20,104 bases of DNA from Verrucomicrobiota bacterium (lineage in GTDB: Bacteria > Verrucomicrobiota > Verrucomicrobiia > Chthoniobacterales > UBA10450), in assembly GCA_003218615.1 (NCBI GenBank), contig QHOD01000050.1, forward strand, positions 1 to 20,104, written 5' to 3'. The stretch's first letter is position 1; every line of letters starts with the position of its first letter. The notes beneath the pieces are model-generated. The model had not been told where the DNA came from, ran no database searches, and saw only the letters and a list, made by a program, of their open reading frames with translations. The position numbers and the translations under genes are program-made. This document shows positions 1 through 8,981 of the stretch, piece after piece.

Positions 1-119
1 TCATGCTCCTGAGCGGCTGTAGCCGAACGCAAGTCAGCCGATCCGAAAAACAAAAGGCATAGGGGCAGCGCGAAGGTCGCTTGCATCGCTGAGTTCCGAA
101 ACGGCATTAGTACGAGCAT
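1..119 (-). CDS. N-terminal fragment of a predicted exported protein, cut by the window edge
   Basis: Reading the minus strand from an ATG at 119-117 gives 39 complete codons with no stop before the window ends. The translation has a second Met at residue 12, followed by a hydrophobic stretch (FALPLCLLFFGSA) and then an Ala-rich segment ending in ATAAQEH, which looks like a Sec signal peptide with a cleavage site near ATA/A. It starts 17 nt beyond the stop of the amidohydrolase on the same strand, so the two are probably co-transcribed. No mature domain is visible, so the function is unknown. M12 is an equally plausible start. The fragment is short, so chance coding is possible, but the signal-peptide pattern and the spacing support a real gene. 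Confidence 0.5.
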   Translation of the reverse strand, partial: MLVLMPFRNSAMQATFALPLCLLFFGSADLRSATAAQEH

Positions 120-136
120 CGCTATGTTTCGTTAAA

Positions 137-1834
137 TTAATTCGATTGTCGATCGGCGAAAATAATTTCGCCACCGACGATGGTGATTTCGGCGCGAGTG
201 TTCAGAATCTCCGGCTCGGGAATTTTCAGGATGTCTTGCGAAAGAACGGTGAAGTCGGCGAGCTTACCGACTGCGATTGAGCCTTTGTCTTTTTCTTCAA
301 ACGCAGCGTAAGCGGGCCAGATGGTGAACATTTTCAGCGCCTGCTCGCGCGAGACGGCTTGCTCGGGATGCCAACCCTCGCCCGAAAATCCTTTCACGCT
401 TTTGCGCGCGACCGCGGCGTAAAATTCGATCATCGGTTCGCCGCGCTCGACCGGCGCGTCGGATCCGCCGGGAATGATGCAGCCAGATCTGAGAAGACTT
501 TGCCACGCGTAAGCGCCGGTGAGTCGATCCATTCCGAGCCGGCTCGGTGCGGAAAAAAAATCGCTGATCGCGTGCGACGGTTGCATCGATGGAATCACGC
601 CGAGTTTGGCGAACCGCGGAAGGTCGGCAGGATGGAGAATCTGCGCGTGCTCGATTCGCCAGCGGGGCTCGGCAATTTTGCGTTCGTTAGGCGGAACGGC
701 TTTGAACGCAGCTTGGTAAAGATCAAGAATCATCCGGTTAGCGCGGTCGCCAATCGCGTGCGTCTCGACCTGAAGTCCGCGTCGTAGCGCTTCTTCGAAC
801 ATCGGTTTCAATTCCTCGGGTTTCTCGGTTAGAAAACCGGATGTGTCGGGCGCGTCACTGTAGGGCTTGAGGAGAGCCGCACCGCGCGACCCCAGCGCGC
901 CGTCGAAGATCACTTTGATCGTGCGCTGGATGAAATGATGATCGTAAGCGTTAACTATCGGTCCTTCACGCAAGAACCGTTGTGCATCTTCGCCAGGCCC
1001 GTAAACGGCGTTGATAAAGCGGATCTTAATTTTTCCGGCTTCGAATGCGTTCCTGATAAGACCGATATCCTCCTTATAGCTGCCGGCATTTTGAATTTCG
1101 CACCAGCCGAGGCCGATCTCGCGATCGATTCCACGCAATAACGCCTGCTCGCGCTCAGCTTCAGTCGGTTTCGGAACATGTTTCGCGACCAGATCCTGCG
1201 CGTTATCGAGCAACATTCCGGTTGGTTCGCCGGTTGTTTTGTCCTTTAGAATTTCACCTCCGAAAGGATTCGGCGTGTTTTTGTCGATCTTCGCAGTCTT
1301 CAGCGCTGCCGAACTGGCGACTGAAGCATGACCGTCAGCGCGGGTGAGAAAAACGAGATTATCGGATGCGATCTTATCCAGGTCTTGGCGCGTCGGAAAT
1401 TGCGGCGGTTTCCAGAAGGTCTCGATCCAGCCCCGGCCAGTGATCCATTTGTCGCGCTCGGTTTGCGCGACGCGCTCCTTAACTTTGGCGAGGAAATCTT
1501 CCCGGGTGTTGGTGCCTTCGAGATTCAACCGCATCTCGCGCTCGCCGATTCCGAAGATGTGGCAATGCGAATCGGTCAACCCCGGCACGACCGTGTGGCC
1601 GTGAAGATCGATAACCTTCGCGGCGTGAAATTTCTTCGCCTCTTGATTCGAGCCGATGAAAATGATGCGGTTGCCTTTCACCGCGACCGCTTGAGCTTTC
1701 GGCTGCTTGTCCTCGACGGTGTAGATGTTTCCGTTCGTGAGAACAAGATCGACATCCTGGGCGCGAATCATTGGGCTAAGAAAGAAAAAAGCGAGAAGAA
1801 AAGAAATCTGACACGCGTTCGGTAATGCCTTCAC
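137..1834 (-). CDS. Exported YtcJ-type amidohydrolase (amidohydrolase family 3)
   Basis: A 565-residue metal-dependent hydrolase of the YtcJ / N-substituted formamide deformylase type, which cleaves amide-like C-N bonds; the natural substrate cannot be read from sequence. Residues 1-25 form a signal peptide ending in IRA/QD, implying an extracytoplasmic location. An N-terminal beta-sandwich segment (VLTNGNIYTV) leads into the TIM-barrel metal site: H90-C-H92 (DSHCH), candidate carboxylated K307 in IKVIFDGALGSRGA, H359 (ETHAIGDR), H396 (RIEHAQ) and D459 (GGSDAP). The C-terminal GKLADFTVL segment is typical of the superfamily. Length matches the family (about 530-570 aa). It is divergent to the act operon and lies directly upstream of the cut-off exported protein on the same strand. 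All metal ligands appear intact, so it should be active. Confidence 0.9.
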   Translation of the reverse strand: MKALPNACQISFLLAFFFLSPMIRAQDVDLVLTNGNIYTVEDKQPKAQAVAVKGNRIIFIGSNQEAKKFHAAKVIDLHGHTVVPGLTDSHCHIFGIGEREMRLNLEGTNTREDFLAKVKERVAQTERDKWITGRGWIETFWKPPQFPTRQDLDKIASDNLVFLTRADGHASVASSAALKTAKIDKNTPNPFGGEILKDKTTGEPTGMLLDNAQDLVAKHVPKPTEAEREQALLRGIDREIGLGWCEIQNAGSYKEDIGLIRNAFEAGKIKIRFINAVYGPGEDAQRFLREGPIVNAYDHHFIQRTIKVIFDGALGSRGAALLKPYSDAPDTSGFLTEKPEELKPMFEEALRRGLQVETHAIGDRANRMILDLYQAAFKAVPPNERKIAEPRWRIEHAQILHPADLPRFAKLGVIPSMQPSHAISDFFSAPSRLGMDRLTGAYAWQSLLRSGCIIPGGSDAPVERGEPMIEFYAAVARKSVKGFSGEGWHPEQAVSREQALKMFTIWPAYAAFEEKDKGSIAVGKLADFTVLSQDILKIPEPEILNTRAEITIVGGEIIFADRQSN

Positions 1835-1850
1835 GGATCAAATGTTTATC

Positions 1851-1878
1851 GCAGGGAAGCTGACAGCTTCCCCTACAG
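1851..1878. repeat. REP-like palindrome, copy 1 (GGGAAGCTG/CAGCTTCCC type)
   Basis: The left arm GCAGGGAAGCTG and right arm CAGCTTCCCCTACAG are complementary over most of their length, around a one-base centre and with a bulged C. The core matches the copy at 18293-18322 almost base for base; the left end here reads GCAGGG where that copy has TGTAGGG. It lies 17 bp upstream of the amidohydrolase start, in the divergent region. It is probably a non-autonomous dispersed repeat; a regulatory role is possible but not shown. Confidence 0.75.
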
Positions 1879-2018
1879 GATCAATGTCGATCTTCCGGGC
1901 TTGACGCCTTGGCGAAGTTTTGACGTTATCGATTTCTGCCAATCGCTCAGTTCTCCGTATCGAAAAGAGCGACGGCGTTGTTTTTTAATCGACACGAAAT
2001 CGAATGACGAAATTTATT

Positions 2019-2046
2019 TTGCCCTCTCGCCGCGCATTTATAGAAT
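2019..2046 (+). promoter_or_regulatory. Possible sigma70-like promoter for the act operon
   Basis: TTGCCC (2019-2024) and TAGAAT (2041-2046) match the -35 and -10 consensus at 4 of 6 and 5 of 6 positions, with a 16-bp spacer. Transcription would begin near 2053, leaving a 5' leader of about 127 nt before actA. This is pattern matching only; the sigma-factor consensus of this organism is unknown. Confidence 0.3.
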
Positions 2047-2179
2047 CTTTCCTGCCCCTCGGACGAGCAATCAACCTTAACCCTTTTCACCGTCTGAACG
2101 AAGCACATCCTGAACACGGTTTTCAGCCCCTGGCAGCCTGGCGTCTGCCGTTCGGCGGCGCTGATGCCGGCTAGCACCC

Positions 2180-2905
2180 ATGGCAAATTTCTTTCCACGC
2201 TGGACAAATTGGCTGCCGCTTAAGCTCCTGGTGTGCGGCATCCTGATTGTCTGTGGATTGACCGCTGGCACGTGGTATTACGTCACGCCAAAGTACACAC
2301 GGGTGCGGTATCAACCGATCCAACCCGTCCCGTTCCCGCATGATCTTCACGTTTCGCAGCTGGGAATGGATTGCCGTTATTGCCACAGTTTTGTCGAGAT
2401 GGCGGCGCACTCGAATTTGCCCACCACGCAGACGTGCATGAACTGCCACACCCAGGTGCAAAAGGACAATCCAAAGCTTGAGCCGGTGCGGGTGAGCTGG
2501 AAAACGGGTGAGCCCATCGAGTGGGTGCAGATCCATCGCACACCGGATTATGTTTTTTACAATCACAGCGCGCACGTCAATCGGGGCATCAGTTGTTTCA
2601 GCTGCCACGGCCCGGTAAACCACATGCCGGTGGTCTATCACGCGAAGCCGCATAGCATGGCCTGGTGTCTGGAATGTCACCGGCATCCGGAGAATTTTTT
2701 GCGACCGGAAGATCAGGTTTTTAATCTCGATTGGAAACCGGAGGACGTGAAGCCGGCGGAGTTTGTCGCGAAATACGGGCAGCCAAACGATGCGCGGCAA
2801 GATTTATCGAAGAAGAAAAGGCTCACTCAAACCGAGATCGGCCAGACGTTGAAAGAGCGTTGGAACGTCAATCCGCCGACCAATTGTCAGGGGTGCCACA
2901 GATGA
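2180..2905 (+). CDS. actA: Alternative complex III subunit ActA, pentahaem cytochrome c
   Basis: This 241-residue protein is the periplasmic multihaem electron-exit subunit of alternative complex III (ACIII), which oxidises quinol and passes electrons to periplasmic carriers or an attached oxidase. One N-terminal membrane anchor (about residues 12-34) is followed by five CxxCH haem c motifs: C65-RYCH, C86-MNCH, C139-FSCH, C163-LECH and C236-QGCH, the last at the very C-terminus. Five haems is the canonical ActA number. The ATG at 2180 places a basic/hydrophobic anchor directly at the N-terminus; there is no clear Shine-Dalgarno. Its stop overlaps the actB start in an ATGA. It is the first gene of the operon and follows the candidate promoter at 2019-2046. 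Confidence 0.95.
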   Translation: MANFFPRWTNWLPLKLLVCGILIVCGLTAGTWYYVTPKYTRVRYQPIQPVPFPHDLHVSQLGMDCRYCHSFVEMAAHSNLPTTQTCMNCHTQVQKDNPKLEPVRVSWKTGEPIEWVQIHRTPDYVFYNHSAHVNRGISCFSCHGPVNHMPVVYHAKPHSMAWCLECHRHPENFLRPEDQVFNLDWKPEDVKPAEFVAKYGQPNDARQDLSKKKRLTQTEIGQTLKERWNVNPPTNCQGCHR

Positions 2906-5900
2906 AACGCGTATTCCAGCATCCACCCGAGCCGCCGACCGGAAAGCGGTACTGGCGCAGTCTGGGCGAGTTGAGCGATACCCCCGAATTCCGCGAATGG
3001 CTGGAACGGGAGTTTCCGGCAGGCGTGGCGGAATTGAACGGTGCGGAATGGTCGCGACGGGATTTTTTGAAATTAATGGGCGCATCGATGGCGCTGGCTG
3101 GTTTTGGTCTGAACGGTTGCCGCCGACCGGAAGCGCACCTGGTTCCCTTCACAAAGAGTGTGGAATGGACGATCCCGGGAAAATTTCTTTATTACGCGAC
3201 GGCGATGCCTCGCCGCAGCGGCGCAATTCCCCTCATCGCGACGACTGTGGATGGGCGTCCGATCAAGTTGGAAGGCAATCCCTTGCACCCGGCCAGCGGC
3301 GGAGCGACCGACACTTTCGTCCAGGCATCAATTCTCGATCTTTACGATCCGTCGCGCTCGCAGCGGTTTGTTCATAACGGGAAAGCGAGCGATCGCGCGG
3401 GGTTCGATGCCTACATCGAAATGCTTCGCAGCGGGCTTCCCGGCCAGCGGGGCGACGGCCTGGCGTTCCTTGTTGAGGAAAATCATTCGCCGACGCGGGA
3501 ACGTTTGCGCGAGGCGCTGGAAAAGGTTTTCCCGAACATGCGCTGGTGCGTTTACGAGCCGCTCTTGAGTCAGGAACAAATTATTGCTGGGCAAACTAGT
3601 TTTGGCGCCGACGCGCGGATATTGCCGAAATTCGATCGCGCGGATGTAATTCTGGCTCTGGACAGCGATTTTCTTGATTGTGGACAGGGCGATCTCGAAT
3701 CGGTGCGCGCGTTCACCTCTCGCCGAAGAGTGAAATCTGCGGGAGACAGCATGAATCGTCTCTACGTCGTCGAGAACCGCTTTACGCTCACGGGCGCAAT
3801 GGCGGACCACCGGCTGCGCTGCCCCGCGAGCCAAATTGCCGTGTTTGCGCACGCGCTCGCAGGAAAAATTCTGGCGGCGACGAATGACGCCGGACTCGGC
3901 GCGATGGTTGGAACTCTGCACGGCACGGGAAGCGCAACGACCTTCAACGAGCAATGGCTTGGCGAGGCTGCGAATGATCTCCTCGCAAAACCAGGCGCCA
4001 GTTTGGTGCTGACAGGCCCAAATCAGCCAGTTGCAGTGCAATTGCTCGTTTACGCAATCAACGCTGCGTTGAAAAATCTCGGCCAGACATTGGTTGTCCG
4101 GCAGGTTCCGCGCAATCCGCGAACGATGGGCATTTCACAGCTGGCGTCGGACATAAACGATGGACTGATCAAGCAACTGTTCATTCTAGGCGGTGATCCG
4201 GTTTACAACGCTAAACGCGGCCTCGCAGAGGACCGGGAAACAAAGCTGCCGCTTGATTGGAGCGATCTGCAAAAAAAGGTGCCGGAGATTGTGCGCCTCG
4301 GTTATCACGAGGATGCCACATCGGCGCTTAGCCACTGGCACGTTCCACTGGCGCATTATCTGGAATCCTGGGGCGACGCGCTCACGTGTGGGGGCGATTA
4401 CTTGTCGATCCAACCAATGATTCTGCCGCTTTTCGGCGGTCTCTCGGAAATCGAATTGCTCAACGCATTGCTGGGCGCGCCGAAAACGGCAGGACCCGAG
4501 CTCGTCCAAGAAACTTTTCGCGCGACGAATCCGCCAGGGGATTTTCAAACAGCCTGGTCGCGCTTTCTCCACGACGGCTTTGCCTCTCACGTTCAGCCGC
4601 GTGATCAGGCGCCGTCGTTTAACGCAACCGCAGCGGGCCCTCTCGTTCAGAGTTCCTTGGCGACACTGCCGGCTCCGACGACGGATTCGCCCGAAATCGT
4701 ACTGATTGGCAGTTATGCAATGGACGATGGACGCTACGCCAATAACGGCTGGCTCCAGGAATTGCCGGATCCGATCACGAAGCTCACCTGGGACAACGCC
4801 GCGCTCATGAGTCCTGCTTTCGCGAAAACGCTCGGGATCAAAACTGGTGATTTGGTGCAGATCACTGTCACGGACAATACCTGCGCTTGTAAGGAGACGA
4901 TCAAACGCGAGCTGATCATTGCCGCGCTTGTGTCGCCCGGCCATGTCGACAATTCCATTACGGTTCCGCTGGGTTATGCGCGAAAAATGCCCGAGTTCAG
5001 TGCGTTACCGTACGCGGGCGGCGCGCTGAAAGAACAACCGAAGATCGCAGAACAATCCGGCTTCAATGGCTACCTTCTGCGCACTGCGGCAAATCCGCAT
5101 TTCATCGTCGCCGGCGCTCAGGGGATCGAGAACGTACAGGTAAAGAAGGTGGGTCGCACTTATGCGCTGTCGATTACACAGGAGCATTTCAGCATTGAAG
5201 GCCGCGGTCTTGTCCGGGAAGCAACACTTGAGGGCTACCGCGCAAACAATGAGTTCGCGAAGAGAGTTCCCGGTGAGGAAGAAATGCCGCGTCAATTGCC
5301 GAGTATCTACAGTCATCCGCCGCTCGACGCGCCGCAGCAGTGGGGGATGAGTGTCGATTTGAATGTCTGCACGGGATGCAGCGCCTGTGTGATCGCTTGC
5401 CAAAGCGAGAATAACATCCCGATCGTGGGCAAGTTACAAGTGAGCCATGGCCGCGCGATGTACTGGATTCGCATCGATCGCTATTACGCGAGCAAGAAGC
5501 CGTTCAACCAGGATCAGGGCGATTGGCCAGAGGACCCGGAGATCGTGCACGAACCAATGATGTGCCAGCATTGCGAGAACGCGCCGTGCGAGACGGTTTG
5601 CCCCGTGAACGCAACCGTCCACAGCGAGGATGGCCTCAACGTTATGGCCTACAACCGCTGCATCGGCACCCGATATTGCTCAAACAACTGCCCGTTCAAA
5701 GTGCGGCGCTTCAATTATTTCGATTACACTCAGCGACCAGTCGGCAAGAAGAAGATCGCCGGCGCGTTGAGTATCTACGAAGAATATTTCGCGCCGCTCA
5801 CCACCAAAGGCGCGCCGGACATCATCAAGATGCAGAAGAATCCCAACGTTACCGTGCGGATGCGAGGTGTGATGGAGAAATGCACCTTTTGCGTGCAACG

Positions 5901-6207
5901 GATTGAGGAGGCAAAAATCACGGCGCTTGCCCGCGCAGGCGCTTCGGCAGATAAGCGAATTCCGCGCGATTCGTTTACCACAGCGTGCGCGCAAGCTTGT
6001 CCCACTGGCGCGATTGTTTTTGGCGATATCAAGGATCCGGAAAGTCGCGTCTCAAAAATGAAAAAGCAGGACCGCAATTACCGGCTGCTCGAATACTTGA
6101 ACGTGGAGACGCGAACCAGTTATCTGGCGCGCATTCGCAATCCGAATCCGAAAATGCCCGACGCAGAAAACATCGGAGTCGCAAGTTTGGAGGAGAAACC
6201 AGGATGA
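2902..6207 (+). CDS. actB: Alternative complex III subunit ActB (molybdopterin-like domain plus Fe-S ferredoxin domain)
   Basis: This 1101-residue protein is the large extracytoplasmic subunit of ACIII. Residues 51-57 (SRRDFLK) and the following hydrophobic stretch form a twin-arginine signal ending in LNGC (C73), resembling a lipobox, so export by Tat and lipid anchoring are plausible. Residues about 80-800 match the molybdopterin-oxidoreductase-like domain, which in this family carries no Mo cofactor. The C-terminal ferredoxin-like domain holds cysteine clusters starting at C823 (CTGCSAC), C888 (CQHC), C920 (CIGTRYC), C994 (CTFC) and C1029 (CAQAC), as expected for three [4Fe-4S] and one [3Fe-4S] in ActB. 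The open frame extends upstream, but the ATG at 2902 overlaps the actA stop, follows an AGGGG, and gives the normal N-terminus. Confidence 0.95.
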   Translation: MKRVFQHPPEPPTGKRYWRSLGELSDTPEFREWLEREFPAGVAELNGAEWSRRDFLKLMGASMALAGFGLNGCRRPEAHLVPFTKSVEWTIPGKFLYYATAMPRRSGAIPLIATTVDGRPIKLEGNPLHPASGGATDTFVQASILDLYDPSRSQRFVHNGKASDRAGFDAYIEMLRSGLPGQRGDGLAFLVEENHSPTRERLREALEKVFPNMRWCVYEPLLSQEQIIAGQTSFGADARILPKFDRADVILALDSDFLDCGQGDLESVRAFTSRRRVKSAGDSMNRLYVVENRFTLTGAMADHRLRCPASQIAVFAHALAGKILAATNDAGLGAMVGTLHGTGSATTFNEQWLGEAANDLLAKPGASLVLTGPNQPVAVQLLVYAINAALKNLGQTLVVRQVPRNPRTMGISQLASDINDGLIKQLFILGGDPVYNAKRGLAEDRETKLPLDWSDLQKKVPEIVRLGYHEDATSALSHWHVPLAHYLESWGDALTCGGDYLSIQPMILPLFGGLSEIELLNALLGAPKTAGPELVQETFRATNPPGDFQTAWSRFLHDGFASHVQPRDQAPSFNATAAGPLVQSSLATLPAPTTDSPEIVLIGSYAMDDGRYANNGWLQELPDPITKLTWDNAALMSPAFAKTLGIKTGDLVQITVTDNTCACKETIKRELIIAALVSPGHVDNSITVPLGYARKMPEFSALPYAGGALKEQPKIAEQSGFNGYLLRTAANPHFIVAGAQGIENVQVKKVGRTYALSITQEHFSIEGRGLVREATLEGYRANNEFAKRVPGEEEMPRQLPSIYSHPPLDAPQQWGMSVDLNVCTGCSACVIACQSENNIPIVGKLQVSHGRAMYWIRIDRYYASKKPFNQDQGDWPEDPEIVHEPMMCQHCENAPCETVCPVNATVHSEDGLNVMAYNRCIGTRYCSNNCPFKVRRFNYFDYTQRPVGKKKIAGALSIYEEYFAPLTTKGAPDIIKMQKNPNVTVRMRGVMEKCTFCVQRIEEAKITALARAGASADKRIPRDSFTTACAQACPTGAIVFGDIKDPESRVSKMKKQDRNYRLLEYLNVETRTSYLARIRNPNPKMPDAENIGVASLEEKPG

Positions 6208-6289
6208 TGAATTTTCGATTTTCGATGTTTGCGGTCGCCGATGTTCGATTCGGCGGGGCACCTCGCTTTTGGCAATTGGCAATTTGAAC
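6208..6289. repeat. Repeat-rich 82-nt spacer between actB and actC with a hairpin
   Basis: Every other junction in the operon overlaps or is 7 nt or less, so this spacer stands out. It contains tandem TTTTCGA units near 6212-6225, an inverted repeat CGCCGA (6236-6241) / TCGGCG (6250-6255) with an 8-nt loop, and tandem TTGGCAA units near 6269-6282. It has no coding character apart from an in-frame TTG at 6269. It may be a small inserted repeat, or an mRNA processing or stability element that sets ActAB versus ActC-F levels. Confidence 0.5.
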
Positions 6290-7738
6290 ATGGACGCAGC
6301 ACCAACAGCACCGGAGATGATCAAAGAAGCCGAGAGGCCGCTTGCGCGGGTCCCGCTGGTCTTAAACAAGCGCAATTTCAGTTGGCTGACAGAACGAATT
6401 TCCGGCGTTGTCGAACAACCCGCGCCGCGCTGGTGGTGGGTAGCTTTTACCATCACCGCAAGCGTGGCGACCTTCGGTCTGTTTTGTCTCGGCTACCAGA
6501 TTTCTACCGGGGTCGGCACGTGGGGGAATAACATTCCGGATGGCTGGGCTTGGGACATCACAAACTTCGTTTTTTGGATCGGTATCGGACACGCCGGCAC
6601 ACTCATTTCCGCGATCTTGTTTTTGCTCCGGCAGAAATGGCGCACCTCAATCAATCGCTCCGCGGAAGCGATGACGCTTTTTGCGGTCATCTGCGCCGCG
6701 ATTTTTCCCGGCGTGCATGTGGGCCGTGTCTGGATGGCGTGGTACCTTGCACCGTTGCCGAACAACTATGGCATCTGGCCAAATTTCCGCAGCCCGCTGG
6801 TATGGGACGTGTTTGCGGTTTCGACCTATTTTACTGTTTCGGTTTTATTTTGGTACACGGGCCTGATTCCTGATTTGGCGACGTTGCGCGATCGGGCCAC
6901 GACGAAAATCAGAAAGTTTCTTTTCGGAATTTTCGCGTGCGGCTGGCGCGGCTCGAATCGCAACTGGCGGCATTACGAAATGGCCTATTTGCTCTTGGCG
7001 GGTCTTTCCACGCCGCTCGTGCTTTCAGTGCACAGCGTCGTTTCCTTCGATTTCGCGAGCTCGATTCTACCCACGTGGCACACGACGATCTTCCCACCCT
7101 ACTTTGTGGCCGGCGCGATCTTTGGCGGATTCGCCATGGTTCTGACGCTGCTGATCCCAGCGCGCGCGATGTTCAAACTGCACGACATCATCACCCCGCA
7201 ACACATCGATAAGATGGCGAAGATCATTTTGTTGACCGGCTCATTCGTGACCTACGCATACATGATGGAGTTCTTCGTGGCCTGGTACAGCGGCAATTAC
7301 TACGAGAGGTTTGCATTTTGGAACCGCGTCTTCGGTCCCTATTGGTGGTACTGGTGGGTCGGCATGCTCTTTTGCAACATGCTCTCGCCGCAGCTCTTCT
7401 GGTTTCGCTGGTGCCGACGAAATATTTTCGTCGTTTATTTCGTTTGCATGTGCGTGAACGCCGGCATGTGGTTCGAACGATTTATCATCATCGTCGGTGG
7501 CTTGCATCGCGACTTTCTTCCCTCCTCCTGGGGAATGTTTATCCCGACCTGGGTGGACATCTGGACATACATCGGCACGCTCGGAATTTTCACCTCGCTC
7601 TTTCTACTCTTCGTTCGTTTTCTGCCCATGATTGCGATGTCGGAAGTGAAGACCGCGGTGCCGGAGGCGGACCCGCATTATGCTACGGCTCCTAGGATTC
7701 CATCGGCATCTTCTGACGGGAAGGAGCGCACACGATGA
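6290..7738 (+). CDS. actC: Alternative complex III subunit ActC, NrfD-like integral membrane protein
   Basis: This 482-residue polytopic membrane protein of the NrfD/PsrC family has about ten predicted transmembrane segments. In ACIII, ActC carries the quinol-oxidising site and contacts the Fe-S domain of ActB. Family-like features include a hydrophilic N-terminus ending in PAPRWWWV, the GIGHAGT segment in an early helix, PGVHVGRVWMAWY, and the MMEFFVAWYSGNYYE region. I chose the ATG at 6290 because the TTG at 6269 lies within repeat DNA. The stop overlaps the actD start (ATGA at 7735-7738). The C-terminal 30 residues are soluble and poorly conserved in character. No Shine-Dalgarno precedes the start. 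Confidence 0.93.
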   Translation: MDAAPTAPEMIKEAERPLARVPLVLNKRNFSWLTERISGVVEQPAPRWWWVAFTITASVATFGLFCLGYQISTGVGTWGNNIPDGWAWDITNFVFWIGIGHAGTLISAILFLLRQKWRTSINRSAEAMTLFAVICAAIFPGVHVGRVWMAWYLAPLPNNYGIWPNFRSPLVWDVFAVSTYFTVSVLFWYTGLIPDLATLRDRATTKIRKFLFGIFACGWRGSNRNWRHYEMAYLLLAGLSTPLVLSVHSVVSFDFASSILPTWHTTIFPPYFVAGAIFGGFAMVLTLLIPARAMFKLHDIITPQHIDKMAKIILLTGSFVTYAYMMEFFVAWYSGNYYERFAFWNRVFGPYWWYWWVGMLFCNMLSPQLFWFRWCRRNIFVVYFVCMCVNAGMWFERFIIIVGGLHRDFLPSSWGMFIPTWVDIWTYIGTLGIFTSLFLLFVRFLPMIAMSEVKTAVPEADPHYATAPRIPSASSDGKERTR

Positions 7739-8289
7739 AAACTCCTGCCGGTCACAAAGTTTATGCGATGGCTGCGGAGTATCCGAGCGCAGCCGCTCTT
7801 TACGAGGCAGCCAAACGCGTCCGGGACGCGGGCTTCAGACGGTGGGACGTCTATTCTCCATTTCCCATCCATGGAATGGATGAAGCGATGGGATTGGGAA
7901 AATCCTGGTTGAGCGGGTGGGTTTTGTTCGGCGGAGTCTCGGGTCTGCTTACCGCTGCCCTGGTCGAGTTTGGCCCGTCTTCGTTTCTCTACCCGCTCGA
8001 TGTGCATGGCAAACCGACGAACTTTTTCACCGTGCCGGCGTTTTTCCCGATCATGTTCGAACTGACCGTGCTTTTCGGGGCGTTCGCCGCATTTTTCGCG
8101 ATGTTCGGCATGAACGGATTGCCGCGCTGGTATCATCCCATGTTTAACTGGGAACGGTTCAGCCGCGCGACTAACGACGGATTTTTTCTGGCGATTGAAG
8201 CGCGCGATCCGCGGTTCACCGAAGCTGACGTCCGCGAGTTGCTGGAGAAAAGCGGCGGGCAGCACATCACCATCGTGCACGAAGACTGA
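7735..8289 (+). CDS. actD: Alternative complex III subunit ActD (DUF3341)
   Basis: This 184-residue DUF3341 protein is an ACIII subunit that binds no cofactor. The cytoplasmic N-terminal part has the family signature AAKRVRDAGFRRWDVYSPFP (residues about 24-43) followed by IHGMDEAMG. Two transmembrane segments follow (about residues 58-78 and 93-120), then a short soluble C-terminus. An AAGGAG at 7721-7726 lies 8 nt upstream of the ATG, inside the end of actC, so translation start and coupling are both well supported. It ends 2 nt before actE. Confidence 0.93.
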   Translation: MKTPAGHKVYAMAAEYPSAAALYEAAKRVRDAGFRRWDVYSPFPIHGMDEAMGLGKSWLSGWVLFGGVSGLLTAALVEFGPSSFLYPLDVHGKPTNFFTVPAFFPIMFELTVLFGAFAAFFAMFGMNGLPRWYHPMFNWERFSRATNDGFFLAIEARDPRFTEADVRELLEKSGGQHITIVHED

Positions 8290-8291
8290 AT

Positions 8292-8981
8292 ATGTTACGC
8301 GGATTTCTAGTAATTTTTCTTTTATGCACCATCGCGATCATTGCGGTGTTCGGATTTCGCGGACAAAAAAGCACCGGCTCGCCCCTCGAGATTTTTCCGG
8401 ACATGGTGCGCCAGATGAAAGTGCGCGCACAAGCGCCACTGAATTTTTTCGCGGACGGGCGTGGTTCGCGTTTGCCGGTCGGCGGCACGGTTCCGATTGG
8501 CTACGAGATGCCAAAGCCGGAAACGACCACCTCGCTCGCCGCCGCAGTCGGCCCCTACACGCATCCACGTGCAGGTTTTAGTGCCGGCACCGATTACTAC
8601 AATACCGGCAAAATGGGTGATCACTGGGGAACTGGTATTCCAGTGGCAGTCACGCGCGAGTTGATGGAGCGCGGGCAGCAGCGTTTCAACATCACTTGCG
8701 CGATGTGTCACGGTGCCGCCGCCGAGGGCAACGGGATCACCAAGCAATACGGCCTGGCGACCGTGGTTTCCCTGCAGGACGAACGAATCCGCAAGATGTC
8801 GGATGGCGAGATTTTCAACACGATTACGAACGGCAAAAACACAATGATGGCCTATGGGCCGAACGTCATCATCGCGGATCGCTGGGCAATCATTGCTTAC
8901 CTGCGCGCCTTACAGCGCAACCAAAACGCGGCGATTGCCGATGTTCCTGAGGAGCATCGACCCGAACTCGAGAAAAAATGA
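8292..8981 (+). CDS. actE: Alternative complex III subunit ActE, membrane-anchored monohaem cytochrome c
   Basis: This 229-residue protein has an N-terminal hydrophobic anchor (residues about 4-22) and a periplasmic cytochrome c domain with one haem motif, C136-AMCH. A likely Met axial ligand lies in the NTMMAYGPNV segment near the C-terminus. ActE is the second cytochrome subunit of ACIII. C12 in the anchor is preceded by Leu, not by a small residue, so it does not fit a lipobox; an uncleaved anchor seems more likely than a lipoprotein. The start lies 2 nt after the actD stop and the stop overlaps the actF start. Confidence 0.93.
   Translation: MLRGFLVIFLLCTIAIIAVFGFRGQKSTGSPLEIFPDMVRQMKVRAQAPLNFFADGRGSRLPVGGTVPIGYEMPKPETTTSLAAAVGPYTHPRAGFSAGTDYYNTGKMGDHWGTGIPVAVTRELMERGQQRFNITCAMCHGAAAEGNGITKQYGLATVVSLQDERIRKMSDGEIFNTITNGKNTMMAYGPNVIIADRWAIIAYLRALQRNQNAAIADVPEEHRPELEKK

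Larger units (their letters stand above)
1835..2179. other. Divergent intergenic region between the amidohydrolase gene and actA
   Basis: This 345-bp stretch separates the 5' ends of two divergent transcription units. It contains a palindromic repeat at 1851-1878 and a possible sigma70-like promoter for the act operon at 2019-2046. I see no convincing ORF of its own. Short minus-strand frames that cross into actA have no recognisable features and are treated as shadows. No Shine-Dalgarno sequence precedes the actA ATG. Confidence 0.6.

Noticed and set aside
3328..4041. 237-codon minus-strand frame inside actB
   Set aside because: GC-rich coding DNA often leaves the opposite strand open; the sequence has no recognisable features and actB is unambiguous.
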